A stretch of 64,000 bases of DNA from a virus: the IMG/VR virus record IMGVR_UViG_3300018481_000020, positions 1 to 64,000 of that record; one strand, written 5' to 3'. Below the pieces are notes generated by a model. That model was not told where the DNA came from and did no database searches. It was given only the letters and a program-made list of their open reading frames with translations. Positions 13,575 through 21,241 of this stretch are shown piece after piece. The position numbers were made by a program, and so were the translations under genes. Position 1 is the stretch's first letter; the number at the start of each line of letters is the position of its first letter.

Positions 13575-14359
13575 TGAGGTTTGGAAAGAGCGCCAAGGAA
13601 GCAGAGCAAGAGCCGAGCAGGGGAGGAGTCGGCGGGGACTTCATCAAGTACCTCCGCGACGGGGACACCACCTTCCGGATCCTGCAGGACCCCGATGACT
13701 GGACCTACTGGTGGGAGCACTTCAACCCCAGCGGGTTCAGCTTCCCGTGCCCTCGCTCACCACAGGACCCGATCGAGGACTGCCCAGGTTGTCGCAGTGA
13801 CAACGAGCGGATGAGCAAGGTGACTCGGAGGGTCGGGTTCAACGTGCTGAGCTCGTTCAACGGTCAGGAGTACGTCAACGTCTACAAGGTGGCCTCTGCG
13901 GTGGCGGACAAGCTGAAGAACAGGTACTCCCGGTTCGGCACCGTGACCGACCGCGACTACACGATCACCCGGTACAAGACCTCCGGGGACCGCTACGACT
14001 TCGACGTTGATGGTGGCACCCCGACACCGGTGGATCCCTCGAAGTACGACCTGAAGGACATCGAGGCGATGCTGGCCGAGACCTACGAGGAGCAGTGGGG
14101 TGACGGTGCCCAGCAGTCTCCTCCGCCTCAGCCAGCTCGGACGGCTCGTCCCACGATCGCGCCGGCCCCGGCACAGGTGGGGAGTGATGAGCCCCCTTTT
14201 GAGCCAAAGCCCGAGAAGGTCTATCGGGAGGAGGAGCTCCGCAAGATGGAGCACGGGGAGCTCCTGGTGATGATCAAGCAGGACATGAATCTCACCCCGC
14301 CGGCCACGCTCACCACCACCGATGGTGTGGTCAACTGGTTGATGGAGCTCAACTCCTAG
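13571..14359 (+). CDS. candidate single-stranded DNA binding protein, 262 aa
   Basis: The layout resembles gp32-like phage SSBs. A strand-rich N-terminal core contains a Cys cluster (FPCPRSP near 58 and DCPGC near 69) likely to bind zinc. A Pro-rich linker at about 178-210 and a helical C-terminus follow. The gene ends the early replication operon and directly precedes the polymerase. Its TAG stop lies inside a 17-base tandem repeat. Confidence 0.65.
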   Translation: MMRFGKSAKEAEQEPSRGGVGGDFIKYLRDGDTTFRILQDPDDWTYWWEHFNPSGFSFPCPRSPQDPIEDCPGCRSDNERMSKVTRRVGFNVLSSFNGQEYVNVYKVASAVADKLKNRYSRFGTVTDRDYTITRYKTSGDRYDFDVDGGTPTPVDPSKYDLKDIEAMLAETYEEQWGDGAQQSPPPQPARTARPTIAPAPAQVGSDEPPFEPKPEKVYREEELRKMEHGELLVMIKQDMNLTPPATLTTTDGVVNWLMELNS

Positions 14360-14393
14360 TGGGAGTCCACTCCTAGTGGGAGTCCACTCCTAG
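14353..14393 (+). repeat. 17-base tandem repeat, 2.4 copies, overlapping a stop codon
   Basis: The unit CTCCTAGTGGGAGTCCA occurs twice in tandem and then partly again (CTCCTAG). Each unit contains the self-complementary stretch ACTCC-TAGT-GGGAGT. The first copy includes the TAG of the preceding gene. It lies directly before the terminator. Confidence 0.85.
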
Positions 14394-14396
14394 AGC

Positions 14397-14437
14397 GTAG
14401 GTAGGGCCAGGCGTCCCCCCGACCGGGCCCTACCTAC
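14397..14437 (+). terminator. strong hairpin after the replication operon
   Basis: GTAGGTAGGGCC (14397-14408) and GGCCCTACCTAC (14426-14437) are perfectly complementary over 12 bases with a 17-base loop. TTCCTG follows, so the U-tract is short. Being near-symmetric, it could act in both directions. Confidence 0.7.
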
Positions 14438-14474
14438 TTCCTGCGTAACGAGCATCCACAAGAAACGTGATGGC

Positions 14475-17210
14475 ATGAGAATCATCCCCACATTCAGGGT
14501 CATCCCCAGGCCGGCCAGCAACTGGTGGTCACTGCACACGCACTCGCGATACTCGGTGAACGACGCGATGCCCACGGTAGAGGCGATCGTGGCCAAGGTC
14601 TCCCGAATGGGCCAACCGGCCCTCGCGATCACCGACCATGGCAACATGGCTGCCTCGGTGGAGCTGTACCAGGCCTGTAGGAAGGCGGGGATCGCCCCGT
14701 TCCCGGGCTCAGAGCTGTACTTCGTGCCGGACACGGCGCAGTACCGAGCAGACCGGGTGAACAAGGCGGTGAAGGCCACCATGTACCACCTCGGTGTGGT
14801 GGCCTTCACCACCGAGGGCTACGAGAACCTGGTGAACCTGTCCACGCTGAGTCACCGCAACCACCACTACAAGCCACTGGTGGACTACGCGATGCTGGCT
14901 CAGCTGGCCCAGGATGGGCGTACTGAGGGCCTCGCGGTGACCACTGGCTGCTTCTTCGGGTACCTGGCCCAGACACTGATCAGCGCCGGCGAGCAGCCGG
15001 CTCTCCAGTTCCTGCACACGCTCTCGTCGTGGTTCCCGGATAGCGTGTATGTGGAGGTGCAGAATCATCACATCACTCATGAGGACGGGCTTGGTGATGA
15101 GGAACTGGCTGATGCGATGGTGGCGCTGGCCCAGACGGCTGGCTTCCCGGTCGTCCTCACGCAAGACGCACACTACTTGGATCAGGAAGACCGGGCTGAC
15201 CACGAGGGCCTCAAGCGCCTGGTCGCTTTCGGCCCAGACCCAGACGACGCTGTTTTCCCCGGAGATGGGTTCCATGTGGCAGATGCCGGATGGATCGAAG
15301 ACCATCACAGTGAACATCGGCTTGCGCGAGGAATGGAAGGACTGGCAGATCTCCTCGGTCGCCACACACTCTCGATCCCTGTCCTTGACTCTTACTCCTA
15401 CTCGGTACCGGAGGTAGTAGAGAACCCGCAGCGGGCGATGATCCTGCGGGTCCACGAGGCTGCCGCAGAACTGGGTCTGCCGAAGCGCTACTGGTACCAG
15501 CTGGACGAGGAACTGGTGACCATCGAAGCGGCGGGGATGGCCGGCTACATGATGCTGGTGGCCCAGGTGACCGACTGGCTACGCGAGCAAGACATCATGT
15601 TCCAGACCCGTGGCAGTGCTGCTGGATCGCTGGTGTGCTGGCTGCTCGGGATCAGCAATGTGGACCCGATCAAGTGGGACCTACGTTTCGAGCGGTTCTT
15701 GTCCAAGGACCGGACCAAGCCACCTGATGTGGACCTTGATGTGGCCCACGACCGTCGTGATGAGCTCCTCGCGATGCTTGATACACGATTCACTGCCCAT
15801 CAGATCGGCTCGTGGGCCACGTACTCACTGAACGACACCGAGGACGAGTTCGGTGCGACCCAGCGAGGGTCCTTGAGGGTTCGTTACTTCACCGCCTCCG
15901 GGAAGAAGGATGAGGGTGCCACCTCATGGTCTGAGGTACCCACTGAGGACAGGGATATGCTTATGTCTCTATCCAACAGACACCTCTACAAGGGGATGGG
16001 CACCAACGCTGCTGGCATCGTGCTGACCAGTACCTCGGTGGAGTTCGACAAGTTGGTGCCCATGGCCTGGATGGCTCGTGGTGCACACTCCGGTGGCTTC
16101 GTCACCCAGTACTCCAAGGACCAGATCGAGGCACTGGGCCTGGTCAAGCTGGACGCGCTCGGGTCCAAGACGATGACCATCCTGGACCACACCATGCGCC
16201 TGCTGGACATGCCGATCTCTCGCATTGCGGACATTGAGTACCGGGACGGGCCTACCTATCAGCTGATCAGGGGTGGCCAGACCGATGGCTTGTTCCAGCT
16301 GGAGGGCAAGTCCACGAAGTGGGGACTGCGGGACCTGAAGCCAGGCGCGATCAAGGACGTGATCGCAGCGATGGCGCTGTTCCGGCCGGCCACGATGAAC
16401 ACGGGTGCGACCAGAGCATTCATCGCACGCAAGCACAAGGAAGCTGAGATACCCCAACGACACGAGCTGATCAGCAAGGTCACCAAGGACACCCACGGGA
16501 TCATGCTGTACCAGGAGCAGGTCATCGACGTGCTCCGGGGACTAGGGATGGGAGCAGATGACCTGACCACCTTCTTGAAGGCTGTGAAGGCCTCCAACAA
16601 GGACATTGGTGATGCCGGTGCTGTGATCGAGACGTACCAGGCCTGGATCCAGCAGCGGTGCGACGAGATCGGGATGACCTATGAGGATCAGAACTACCTT
16701 CACGATGCCATTGCGGGCTTCGCTGAGTACGGCTTCAACCGTGCTCACGCCACTGTGTACGGCATCACTGCGTACCGCGCGTCCTATCTTGCGGCTCGGC
16801 ATCCGCTTGAGTACCACACCGCTCTCCTGGGCGTTGCGAGCGAGGGAGAGTCGAAGAAGGAGAACAGGTACATACAGACGACTCGACGCAGGGGCATCCG
16901 AGTTCTCAGCCCTGAGATCAATACTTCAACAGCCAGCTATTCCATCGACGACCGCCGTGGTGCGATCCGCAAGGGGCTTCAGAGCATCGACGGTGTGGGA
17001 GCTATCTCAGCAACCAAGCTTGCTGGACTCCAACCTTTTGCCAGTCTCGATGACCTGGTTGAGAGATCTGCCACCGCCTCCATCTCCGGATTCAAGGAGT
17101 ACGACGGAACCCCCGAGTCACTGACCGGCATCCTCGGTCACCTGAACAAGTCAGGGTGTCTGGTCACCCTGATCCACGGAAGGAAGGAAGAGAGAAATGT
17201 CCCACTGTGA
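14475..17210 (+). CDS. dnaE-like: DNA polymerase III alpha subunit (DnaE-type, C family), 911 aa
   Basis: It is the replicative polymerase of the phage. The N-terminal PHP domain shows LHTHSRYS near residue 20 and ITDHGNM near 52. The palm has PDVDLDV near residue 417 and KLDALGSKT near 559, giving the expected catalytic Asp residues. QTRGSAAGSLVCW and FAEYGFNRAHA match other C-family motifs. At 911 residues it is shorter than cellular DnaE (about 1160). No clamp, clamp loader or separate epsilon subunit is seen here, so host factors are likely used. It ends in a 14-base overlap with the HNH gene. Confidence 0.93.
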   Translation: MRIIPTFRVIPRPASNWWSLHTHSRYSVNDAMPTVEAIVAKVSRMGQPALAITDHGNMAASVELYQACRKAGIAPFPGSELYFVPDTAQYRADRVNKAVKATMYHLGVVAFTTEGYENLVNLSTLSHRNHHYKPLVDYAMLAQLAQDGRTEGLAVTTGCFFGYLAQTLISAGEQPALQFLHTLSSWFPDSVYVEVQNHHITHEDGLGDEELADAMVALAQTAGFPVVLTQDAHYLDQEDRADHEGLKRLVAFGPDPDDAVFPGDGFHVADAGWIEDHHSEHRLARGMEGLADLLGRHTLSIPVLDSYSYSVPEVVENPQRAMILRVHEAAAELGLPKRYWYQLDEELVTIEAAGMAGYMMLVAQVTDWLREQDIMFQTRGSAAGSLVCWLLGISNVDPIKWDLRFERFLSKDRTKPPDVDLDVAHDRRDELLAMLDTRFTAHQIGSWATYSLNDTEDEFGATQRGSLRVRYFTASGKKDEGATSWSEVPTEDRDMLMSLSNRHLYKGMGTNAAGIVLTSTSVEFDKLVPMAWMARGAHSGGFVTQYSKDQIEALGLVKLDALGSKTMTILDHTMRLLDMPISRIADIEYRDGPTYQLIRGGQTDGLFQLEGKSTKWGLRDLKPGAIKDVIAAMALFRPATMNTGATRAFIARKHKEAEIPQRHELISKVTKDTHGIMLYQEQVIDVLRGLGMGADDLTTFLKAVKASNKDIGDAGAVIETYQAWIQQRCDEIGMTYEDQNYLHDAIAGFAEYGFNRAHATVYGITAYRASYLAARHPLEYHTALLGVASEGESKKENRYIQTTRRRGIRVLSPEINTSTASYSIDDRRGAIRKGLQSIDGVGAISATKLAGLQPFASLDDLVERSATASISGFKEYDGTPESLTGILGHLNKSGCLVTLIHGRKEERNVPL

Positions 17211-17514
17211 GGCAATGGTGCTGATCAAGAGCGCCAGCAAGCCCGAAGGCCTGTACCACGCCTGCGGGAAGGAGCCGGCCGAGCTGCACCACAAGGTGAC
17301 CAGGGCGCGGGGTGGAAAGATCCTGGACGAGGCTGGGGAGACCTACCACCACCTGTACCTGTGTCGTGAGCACCACAACGTGGCCCACTCCCAGCCGGCG
17401 TTCGACAACGGGTTGTTGACCATGGGCTATGTCACCACGCATCTGGACGGCAAGCCGCTGTACCAGGGCCCTGACTCCTACCTGAGCGAGCACTACGGAC
17501 CGAGGACGCGATGA
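17197..17514 (+). CDS. HNH endonuclease-like protein, 105 aa
   Basis: Two Cys flank an ELHHKVTRARGG segment, then YHHLYLCREHHNVAH completes a zinc-coordinated HNH (beta-beta-alpha metal) fold. Such proteins cut DNA as homing endonucleases or help packaging and recombination. Its place behind the polymerase and away from the terminase genes suggests a free-standing or replication-linked nuclease. It overlaps polymerase by 14 bases. Confidence 0.8.
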   Translation: MSHCEAMVLIKSASKPEGLYHACGKEPAELHHKVTRARGGKILDEAGETYHHLYLCREHHNVAHSQPAFDNGLLTMGYVTTHLDGKPLYQGPDSYLSEHYGPRTR

Positions 17515-17666
17515 GTCCCGGAGAGCACCGAAAGCAGGCTGAGCTGATCCTCAAGGAGGTAGCCCAGGACCTGCCGGTGGCGCAGACCCAGCAGGCCCTG
17601 CAGGTGATGGGGATCCAGGTGCAGATGGCCCAGGCCCATGCCCTGCTCGCGGGGGAGGTGACCTGA
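17511..17666 (+). CDS. 51-residue helical hypothetical protein
   Basis: A short Gln/Ala/Leu-rich helix-forming frame (AQTQQALQVMGIQVQMAQAH). It is joined to the HNH gene by ATGA and to the next gene by TGATG, which supports translation. There is no membrane segment. The function is unknown. Confidence 0.55.
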   Translation: MSPGEHRKQAELILKEVAQDLPVAQTQQALQVMGIQVQMAQAHALLAGEVT

Positions 17667-17860
17667 TGGACTTCCAGCAAGGTATGCGGATGGCCAAGCA
17701 GATGAAGAAGAAGGACGCCTACATCAGGACGGCCATCGACAAGACCGTAGCCGAGAACCATGGCGTGGTCGCGCTGAAGTTTCGCGACAGGGGTCGGCAC
17801 ATGGAGATCGAGATCCTCGATGAGCCCTTCGACACCGAAGTCCGGGTGTATCCGGGATGA
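17666..17860 (+). CDS. small hypothetical protein, 64 aa
   Basis: The N-terminal half is a basic helix (GMRMAKQMKKKDAYIRTA) and the C-terminal half is strand-rich (VVALKFRDRGRHMEIEI). This is a compact, nucleic-acid-binding-like composition. It is coupled to both neighbours, including the Cas4-like nuclease gene downstream (4-base overlap). No family is recognised. Confidence 0.6.
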   Translation: MDFQQGMRMAKQMKKKDAYIRTAIDKTVAENHGVVALKFRDRGRHMEIEILDEPFDTEVRVYPG

Positions 17861-18612
17861 GATTCTCAGAGACCCTGAAGATGAATGACCCCGGGCTGGT
17901 GGTCAGCAGGAGACACGACGCCTGGGTGACCAAGGATGATCATCCGATCTTCAGTGAGGAAGCCCTCAAGTTCGCGCAGAGAGAGCTGACCAAGGGCGAT
18001 CGAGTGCGCAAGGGCACAGTGAGTGCCTCCTCCCTGGGTGAGTGCAAACGCGAGCAGCAGTTCACCTTCGCGGGGATGGAAAAGCTCCCGATGGACGCGA
18101 AGAACGCGATGAAGGTGTCCAACGGCTCGTTCATGCACCTGAGGTGGCAGATGGCCGGCATCACCGAGGGCTGGCTGCCACATGCGGAGGTATCGGTAGG
18201 AACCAACCCATACCAACTCTCCGGGACCATGGATGGAGTGCTCTACGAGGAGTCAGTGCTGGAGCTGAAGTCGACCAACATGAATGGCTTCAGCCGGGTG
18301 CAGACCTTCGGGCCGATGATCCCGCACCTGTACCAGATGGCCACCTACATGCTGTGCACGGGGCGGGAGAAGGGTGTCTTCATCTATGAGTGCAAGGACA
18401 ACCAGGAGTACAAGGAGATCCCGATCAAGCGCGATGAGTTGCCGATCGAGGATGCCATGGGGTCAGCCAACCAGATCTGGGAGGCCATCGAGACCAAGCG
18501 GCTGTACGAACCACTGAACGACTGCCTGGACAAGAAGGGCTGGAGGTACAACTCCTGCCCGTTCCGGGATAGGTGCCTGGGGATCCATGAGTGGAGTGAG
18601 ATCGATGGATGA
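17857..18612 (+). CDS. cas4-like: Cas4/RecB-like PD-(D/E)xK exonuclease, 251 aa
   Basis: The nuclease core is visible as SGTMDGVLYE near residue 122 with the catalytic Asp, then LELKST near 135 with the E-x-K pair. Cys63 (LGECKR) and a C-terminal cluster (NSCPFRDRC near residues 232-240) are placed as in Cas4-type Fe-S exonucleases. It probably trims or resects DNA ends during replication or recombination. There is no CRISPR array or cas1/cas2 nearby. The next gene begins inside its last codons. Confidence 0.82.
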   Translation: MRFSETLKMNDPGLVVSRRHDAWVTKDDHPIFSEEALKFAQRELTKGDRVRKGTVSASSLGECKREQQFTFAGMEKLPMDAKNAMKVSNGSFMHLRWQMAGITEGWLPHAEVSVGTNPYQLSGTMDGVLYEESVLELKSTNMNGFSRVQTFGPMIPHLYQMATYMLCTGREKGVFIYECKDNQEYKEIPIKRDELPIEDAMGSANQIWEAIETKRLYEPLNDCLDKKGWRYNSCPFRDRCLGIHEWSEIDG

Positions 18613-19030
18613 CCTCCCAGTGGAGTACATCGCCGGCGTGCTGGATGCAGTGGGTGTGTTCAAGCTACGCAAGGTTCCGGGGAGTGGAACCAAGCTCGCC
18701 CAGATCAGTGTGCACGGGATGCCACCAGAGGTGTTGCGGGTACTGGCCCAAGCCACTGGAACGAGCGTGGTGAAGACCGAACGCAAGTACCACGGGGTGA
18801 GGTGTGCCGAGCACTGCACCGAGTCTCATGTGGACACCACCAGCGTCTCGCACAAGTGGGTGGTGACCGGAGTGAAGGCCACTGTGCTGCTGAGCACCGT
18901 GCTGCCCTATCTGCGGGCCAAGAGCGAGAAGGCGGCACATGTGCTCGAAGAGGGCATGGCAGCCCCGTATAAGCCAGAGACGATGCGCAAGATGGAGCGC
19001 CTGGGCTGGGATGTGAGTCATGTCGCGTAA
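18605..19030 (+). CDS. LAGLIDADG-like protein with degenerate motif, 141 aa
   Basis: YIAGVLDAVGVFKL at residues 8-21 resembles the first LAGLIDADG helix and strand, and KWVVTGVKATVLLSTVLPYL near 88-107 fits the later core. The usual acidic pair is incomplete: Asp is kept but the following Glu position is Val. It may be a decayed homing endonuclease or one repurposed for DNA binding. I start at ATG 18605, which overlaps the upstream gene by 8 bases. Confidence 0.65.
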   Translation: MDDLPVEYIAGVLDAVGVFKLRKVPGSGTKLAQISVHGMPPEVLRVLAQATGTSVVKTERKYHGVRCAEHCTESHVDTTSVSHKWVVTGVKATVLLSTVLPYLRAKSEKAAHVLEEGMAAPYKPETMRKMERLGWDVSHVA

Positions 19031-19202
19031 AGGAATCTCAGAGGCGAACTCGAAGATGACGCCTTGCCCAGTGTGTGGACGGAACGCAGTGATGGCATCA
19101 GGCAAGGTCCGCCGGCACCCAGGCAAGCGCCGGTTCGGGGATTCGATTCACGAACCCCTGTGCCCAGGAACCAGTGAGGTGGCGGGTGAAGATCATTCCT
19201 GA
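19020..19202 (+). CDS. small zinc-ribbon-like protein, 60 aa
   Basis: CPVCG at residues 16-20 and a single Cys near residue 48, with intervening His, could form a zinc site. The protein is basic (KVRRHPGKRRFG). It overlaps both neighbours, as is common in this block. The function is unknown. Confidence 0.5.
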   Translation: MSRKGISEANSKMTPCPVCGRNAVMASGKVRRHPGKRRFGDSIHEPLCPGTSEVAGEDHS

Positions 19203-19602
19203 AGTACGAGCGCCTGAAGTGAAGAGATTCACTCGGAGGCTCACAGATGTAGAGGTTCTTGAGGGACTACCGAGTGTTGATGATCTCCATGACGAGTTGC
19301 TGAGGTATGCAGATGTGATCTTGGGGAGAGCAGATCCTCCGTTAGAGATCGATGGGTTCTACCTGGACCTGATGGAGGTGGCTGCCGCGTACTACGCGCG
19401 GGCCAAGGAGATCGACATGCTGATCCACTGGGAGGAGCAGAACAGACGAGTTATCCGAGGTAGCGGTTACTACAAGTTTCGTACCGGGCAGCTGAGGTCA
19501 TTCATCGAGATGGCCAAGATGATGGCTGACCTGGGCTCACGCCGGCTCAGTCAGGAGAGATTGCTCTCCGAGCAACGGTATGACGCGGGGAATGGCGAAT
19601 GA
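19174..19602 (+). CDS. helical hypothetical protein, 142 aa
   Basis: After a short basic N-terminus the protein is almost wholly helical and charged, with YYARAKEIDMLIHWEE and LGSRRLSQERLL segments that recall terminase-small-subunit or DNA-packaging helpers. The similarity is too loose to name it. The start is GTG at 19174 or GTG at 19186, both with partial ribosome sites. It is coupled to the next gene by ATGA. Confidence 0.6.
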   Translation: MRWRVKIIPEVRAPEVKRFTRRLTDVEVLEGLPSVDDLHDELLRYADVILGRADPPLEIDGFYLDLMEVAAAYYARAKEIDMLIHWEEQNRRVIRGSGYYKFRTGQLRSFIEMAKMMADLGSRRLSQERLLSEQRYDAGNGE

Positions 19603-19976
19603 GGATCGTCCCAGATCCCTCCTGGGAGGAGCACTACGCCAAGCGGCTACGAGCTGCGGGATGGGTATGCCATCCCCCAGGTCAGAGCTGTGTGGGTGCT
19701 GCGCATGCGTTCAATGGCAAACGGAGCACCTCACATGCTGCGAGTGTCTATGTGCTCCCCAGGACTGGCACACAGCGCTATCAGATCCTGGATGCGCTCA
19801 AGCGTGGGCCGGCCACTGATCCAGAGCTGCAGCAGCTGTTGGGGCTCAGTCCTAACTCAGAACGGCCTCGTCGCCTGGAGCTGGTCGATGGTGGCTTCGT
19901 GCGAGACTCAGGACGTGTACGGCGGCATCACGGCATGGAGCACACCGTCTGGGAGATCTGTGATGACAGCGACTGA
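19599..19976 (+). CDS. winged-helix-like DNA-binding protein, 125 aa
   Basis: Residues about 58-115 (TQRYQILDALKRG, then DPELQQLLGL and RRLELVDGGFVRD) fit a winged helix-turn-helix with its wing. The N-terminal part is less clear. It is probably a small regulator or a DNA-binding accessory protein. The ATG overlaps the upstream stop by 4 bases. Confidence 0.65.
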   Translation: MRIVPDPSWEEHYAKRLRAAGWVCHPPGQSCVGAAHAFNGKRSTSHAASVYVLPRTGTQRYQILDALKRGPATDPELQQLLGLSPNSERPRRLELVDGGFVRDSGRVRRHHGMEHTVWEICDDSD

Positions 19977-20121
19977 GCCAGAGCCCACGAGGCAGCAGAT
20001 CCTCTCTGCCCTCGATGGAGCTCTGATCAGTCTGGAGGAATGGGCTGGTAGCAACGCAGACAGGTACAAGTACGTCGCAGAGGAGATAACCACACTGAAG
20101 TGGCTGAAGACTCAGTACTAG
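19963..20121 (+). CDS. 52-residue helical protein
   Basis: This short, acidic, helical protein (TRQQILSALDGALISLEEW) is not recognised. ATG at 19963 overlaps the end of the winged-helix gene by 14 bases. A longer frame reaching back to 19690 exists but is a shadow of that gene. It ends the run of overlapping genes before a regulatory gap. Confidence 0.55.
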   Translation: MTATEPEPTRQQILSALDGALISLEEWAGSNADRYKYVAEEITTLKWLKTQY

Positions 20122-20145
20122 ACATGACACGTCTCAACACACCTA

Positions 20146-20183
20146 CGTCCATACGACTGGATGTGTTGCGTCCATACGACTGG
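20146..20183 (+). promoter_or_regulatory. direct-repeat operator upstream of the RHH gene
   Basis: CGTCCATACGACTGG occurs twice (20146-20160 and 20169-20183), 23 bases apart. A weak promoter, TTGCGT (20166-20171), 17 bases, TGTACG (20189-20194), would start RNA at or just before the ATG at 20204. The direct repeats are well placed for autoregulation by the RHH protein. Confidence 0.6.
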
Positions 20184-20203
20184 GTTGATGTACGTTGGTG
20201 TAT

Positions 20204-20377
20204 ATGGAATCACAGCCCAATACTGCCCAGGTTCAACTGCGTCTGCCCATCGGGATGCTCACCGAGATCGATGAGGTGAAGGACCCGGAGATGTCCCGCT
20301 CGGCATGGATCAGAGGAGCTGTCCGGCTACGGATACGCAAGACTCGTACTGAACAGGAGAAAGAGGTCGGGACATGA
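20204..20377 (+). CDS. ribbon-helix-helix regulator, 57 aa
   Basis: A strand (AQVQLRLPI) followed by two helices (MLTEIDEV, then SRSAWIRGAVRLRIRK) is the standard RHH DNA-binding layout. Such dimers bind direct or inverted repeats, and a pair of 15-base repeats lies directly upstream. No Shine-Dalgarno sequence is present and the predicted start point is close to the ATG, so the message may be leaderless. An in-frame GTG (20198) is possible. It overlaps the next regulator gene. Confidence 0.8.
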   Translation: MESQPNTAQVQLRLPIGMLTEIDEVKDPEMSRSAWIRGAVRLRIRKTRTEQEKEVGT

Positions 20378-20568
20378 GTGTGATGACCAAGGAGCTCAGA
20401 GCGGCTGGTAGTGCGCGTCAGAAGGCCATGCAGCGATACAAGGATGCGATCCTGGAGGCGAAGAGCAAGGGACTGACCAACGTGGAGATCGCCCATGTAC
20501 TCGGGGTCAGTGAAGGTGCGATCCGGATGTTCGCCAAGAGGCATCATCTGCAGGCTAACCAGAACTGA
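20374..20568 (+). CDS. small helix-turn-helix protein, 64 aa
   Basis: Residues 33-58 (LTNVEIAHVLGVSEGAIRMF) form a sigma-region-4-like helix-turn-helix, preceded by a basic helix. It is probably a DNA-binding regulator co-transcribed with the RHH gene through a 4-base overlap. The pair may act together. Confidence 0.75.
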   Translation: MSVMTKELRAAGSARQKAMQRYKDAILEAKSKGLTNVEIAHVLGVSEGAIRMFAKRHHLQANQN

Positions 20569-20588
20569 CACAGAACACTGAGGATGAC

Positions 20589-21239
20589 ATGGCGCTCACA
20601 GTGCCCAAGGCCCTGATCAATGGCCACGTGTACCACAAGCCCACGGGTGTTCCATACGCGCACGGGTGCAATCGGGAGTCAATCCGGGATGCAGCGCGTA
20701 CGGAGAGATGGGACGGCATCGACCTGGACATCAATCCGAACAAGGAGCTGACCCCGTTCGTGCACCACCAGCTCTACCCCACCAAGAAGGATGCCTGGTA
20801 CGACCCCAAACACCACATCAACGATAGTCACTCATGTCGGAAGCTGAGCGATGAGCAGATGAGCCGGCTACGGGTGCGCTACCAAGGTGTGTCGCGTCCG
20901 ATACTCACTGCCAGGCAAGCAGCGGTCTTCTGTCGGGATGTGAATCATGGACCACTGATCCCCTGTTTCGAGGCCAAGGGCAGGCATCCGTGCTATCTGG
21001 ACCCCCACTGGTGGTATCGAGAGTTCGTGAAGGGCATTCCAGGGAGCTGCCATGTGGTGATCATGACCCTGCCCGGGACCAGGGACTTTGGCCTACAGAA
21101 GCTGGAGGCGGCCCATGAGGCCGGCCTGCCCACGATGTGGCTATGGCGCGGAGAGACCGCTGCTACCAAGTCCAAGGCGTTCAGGGATGCAGTGGATCTG
21201 GTCAAGTCTCGCCCTGGTCGAGGGATCTACCGGATCTAG
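20589..21239 (+). CDS. GDPD-like (TIM-barrel) phosphodiesterase candidate, 216 aa
   Basis: YAHGCNRESIRDA followed by GIDLDINPNKE and FVHHQLY resembles the N-terminal motif set of glycerophosphodiester phosphodiesterases (HR.., ExD, HD), although the usual Glu-x-Asp is Asp-Leu-Asp here. Later segments CHVVIMTLPG and GLPTMWLW look like barrel strands. Possible substrates are phosphodiesters of host lipid or a nucleotide signal. It is paired with the EEP-like gene downstream. Confidence 0.5.
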   Translation: MALTVPKALINGHVYHKPTGVPYAHGCNRESIRDAARTERWDGIDLDINPNKELTPFVHHQLYPTKKDAWYDPKHHINDSHSCRKLSDEQMSRLRVRYQGVSRPILTARQAAVFCRDVNHGPLIPCFEAKGRHPCYLDPHWWYREFVKGIPGSCHVVIMTLPGTRDFGLQKLEAAHEAGLPTMWLWRGETAATKSKAFRDAVDLVKSRPGRGIYRI

Positions 21240-21241
21240 CC

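Noticed and set aside
14353-14393. CRISPR-like repeat
   Set aside because: The copies are directly adjacent without spacers, only 2.4 in number, and overlap a stop codon. The Cas4-like gene nearby has no cas1/cas2 or array.
20204-20568. Lysogeny repressor
   Set aside because: The RHH and small HTH proteins are too small and lack the usual repressor layout, and no integrase or attachment site is visible. A local regulator is more likely.
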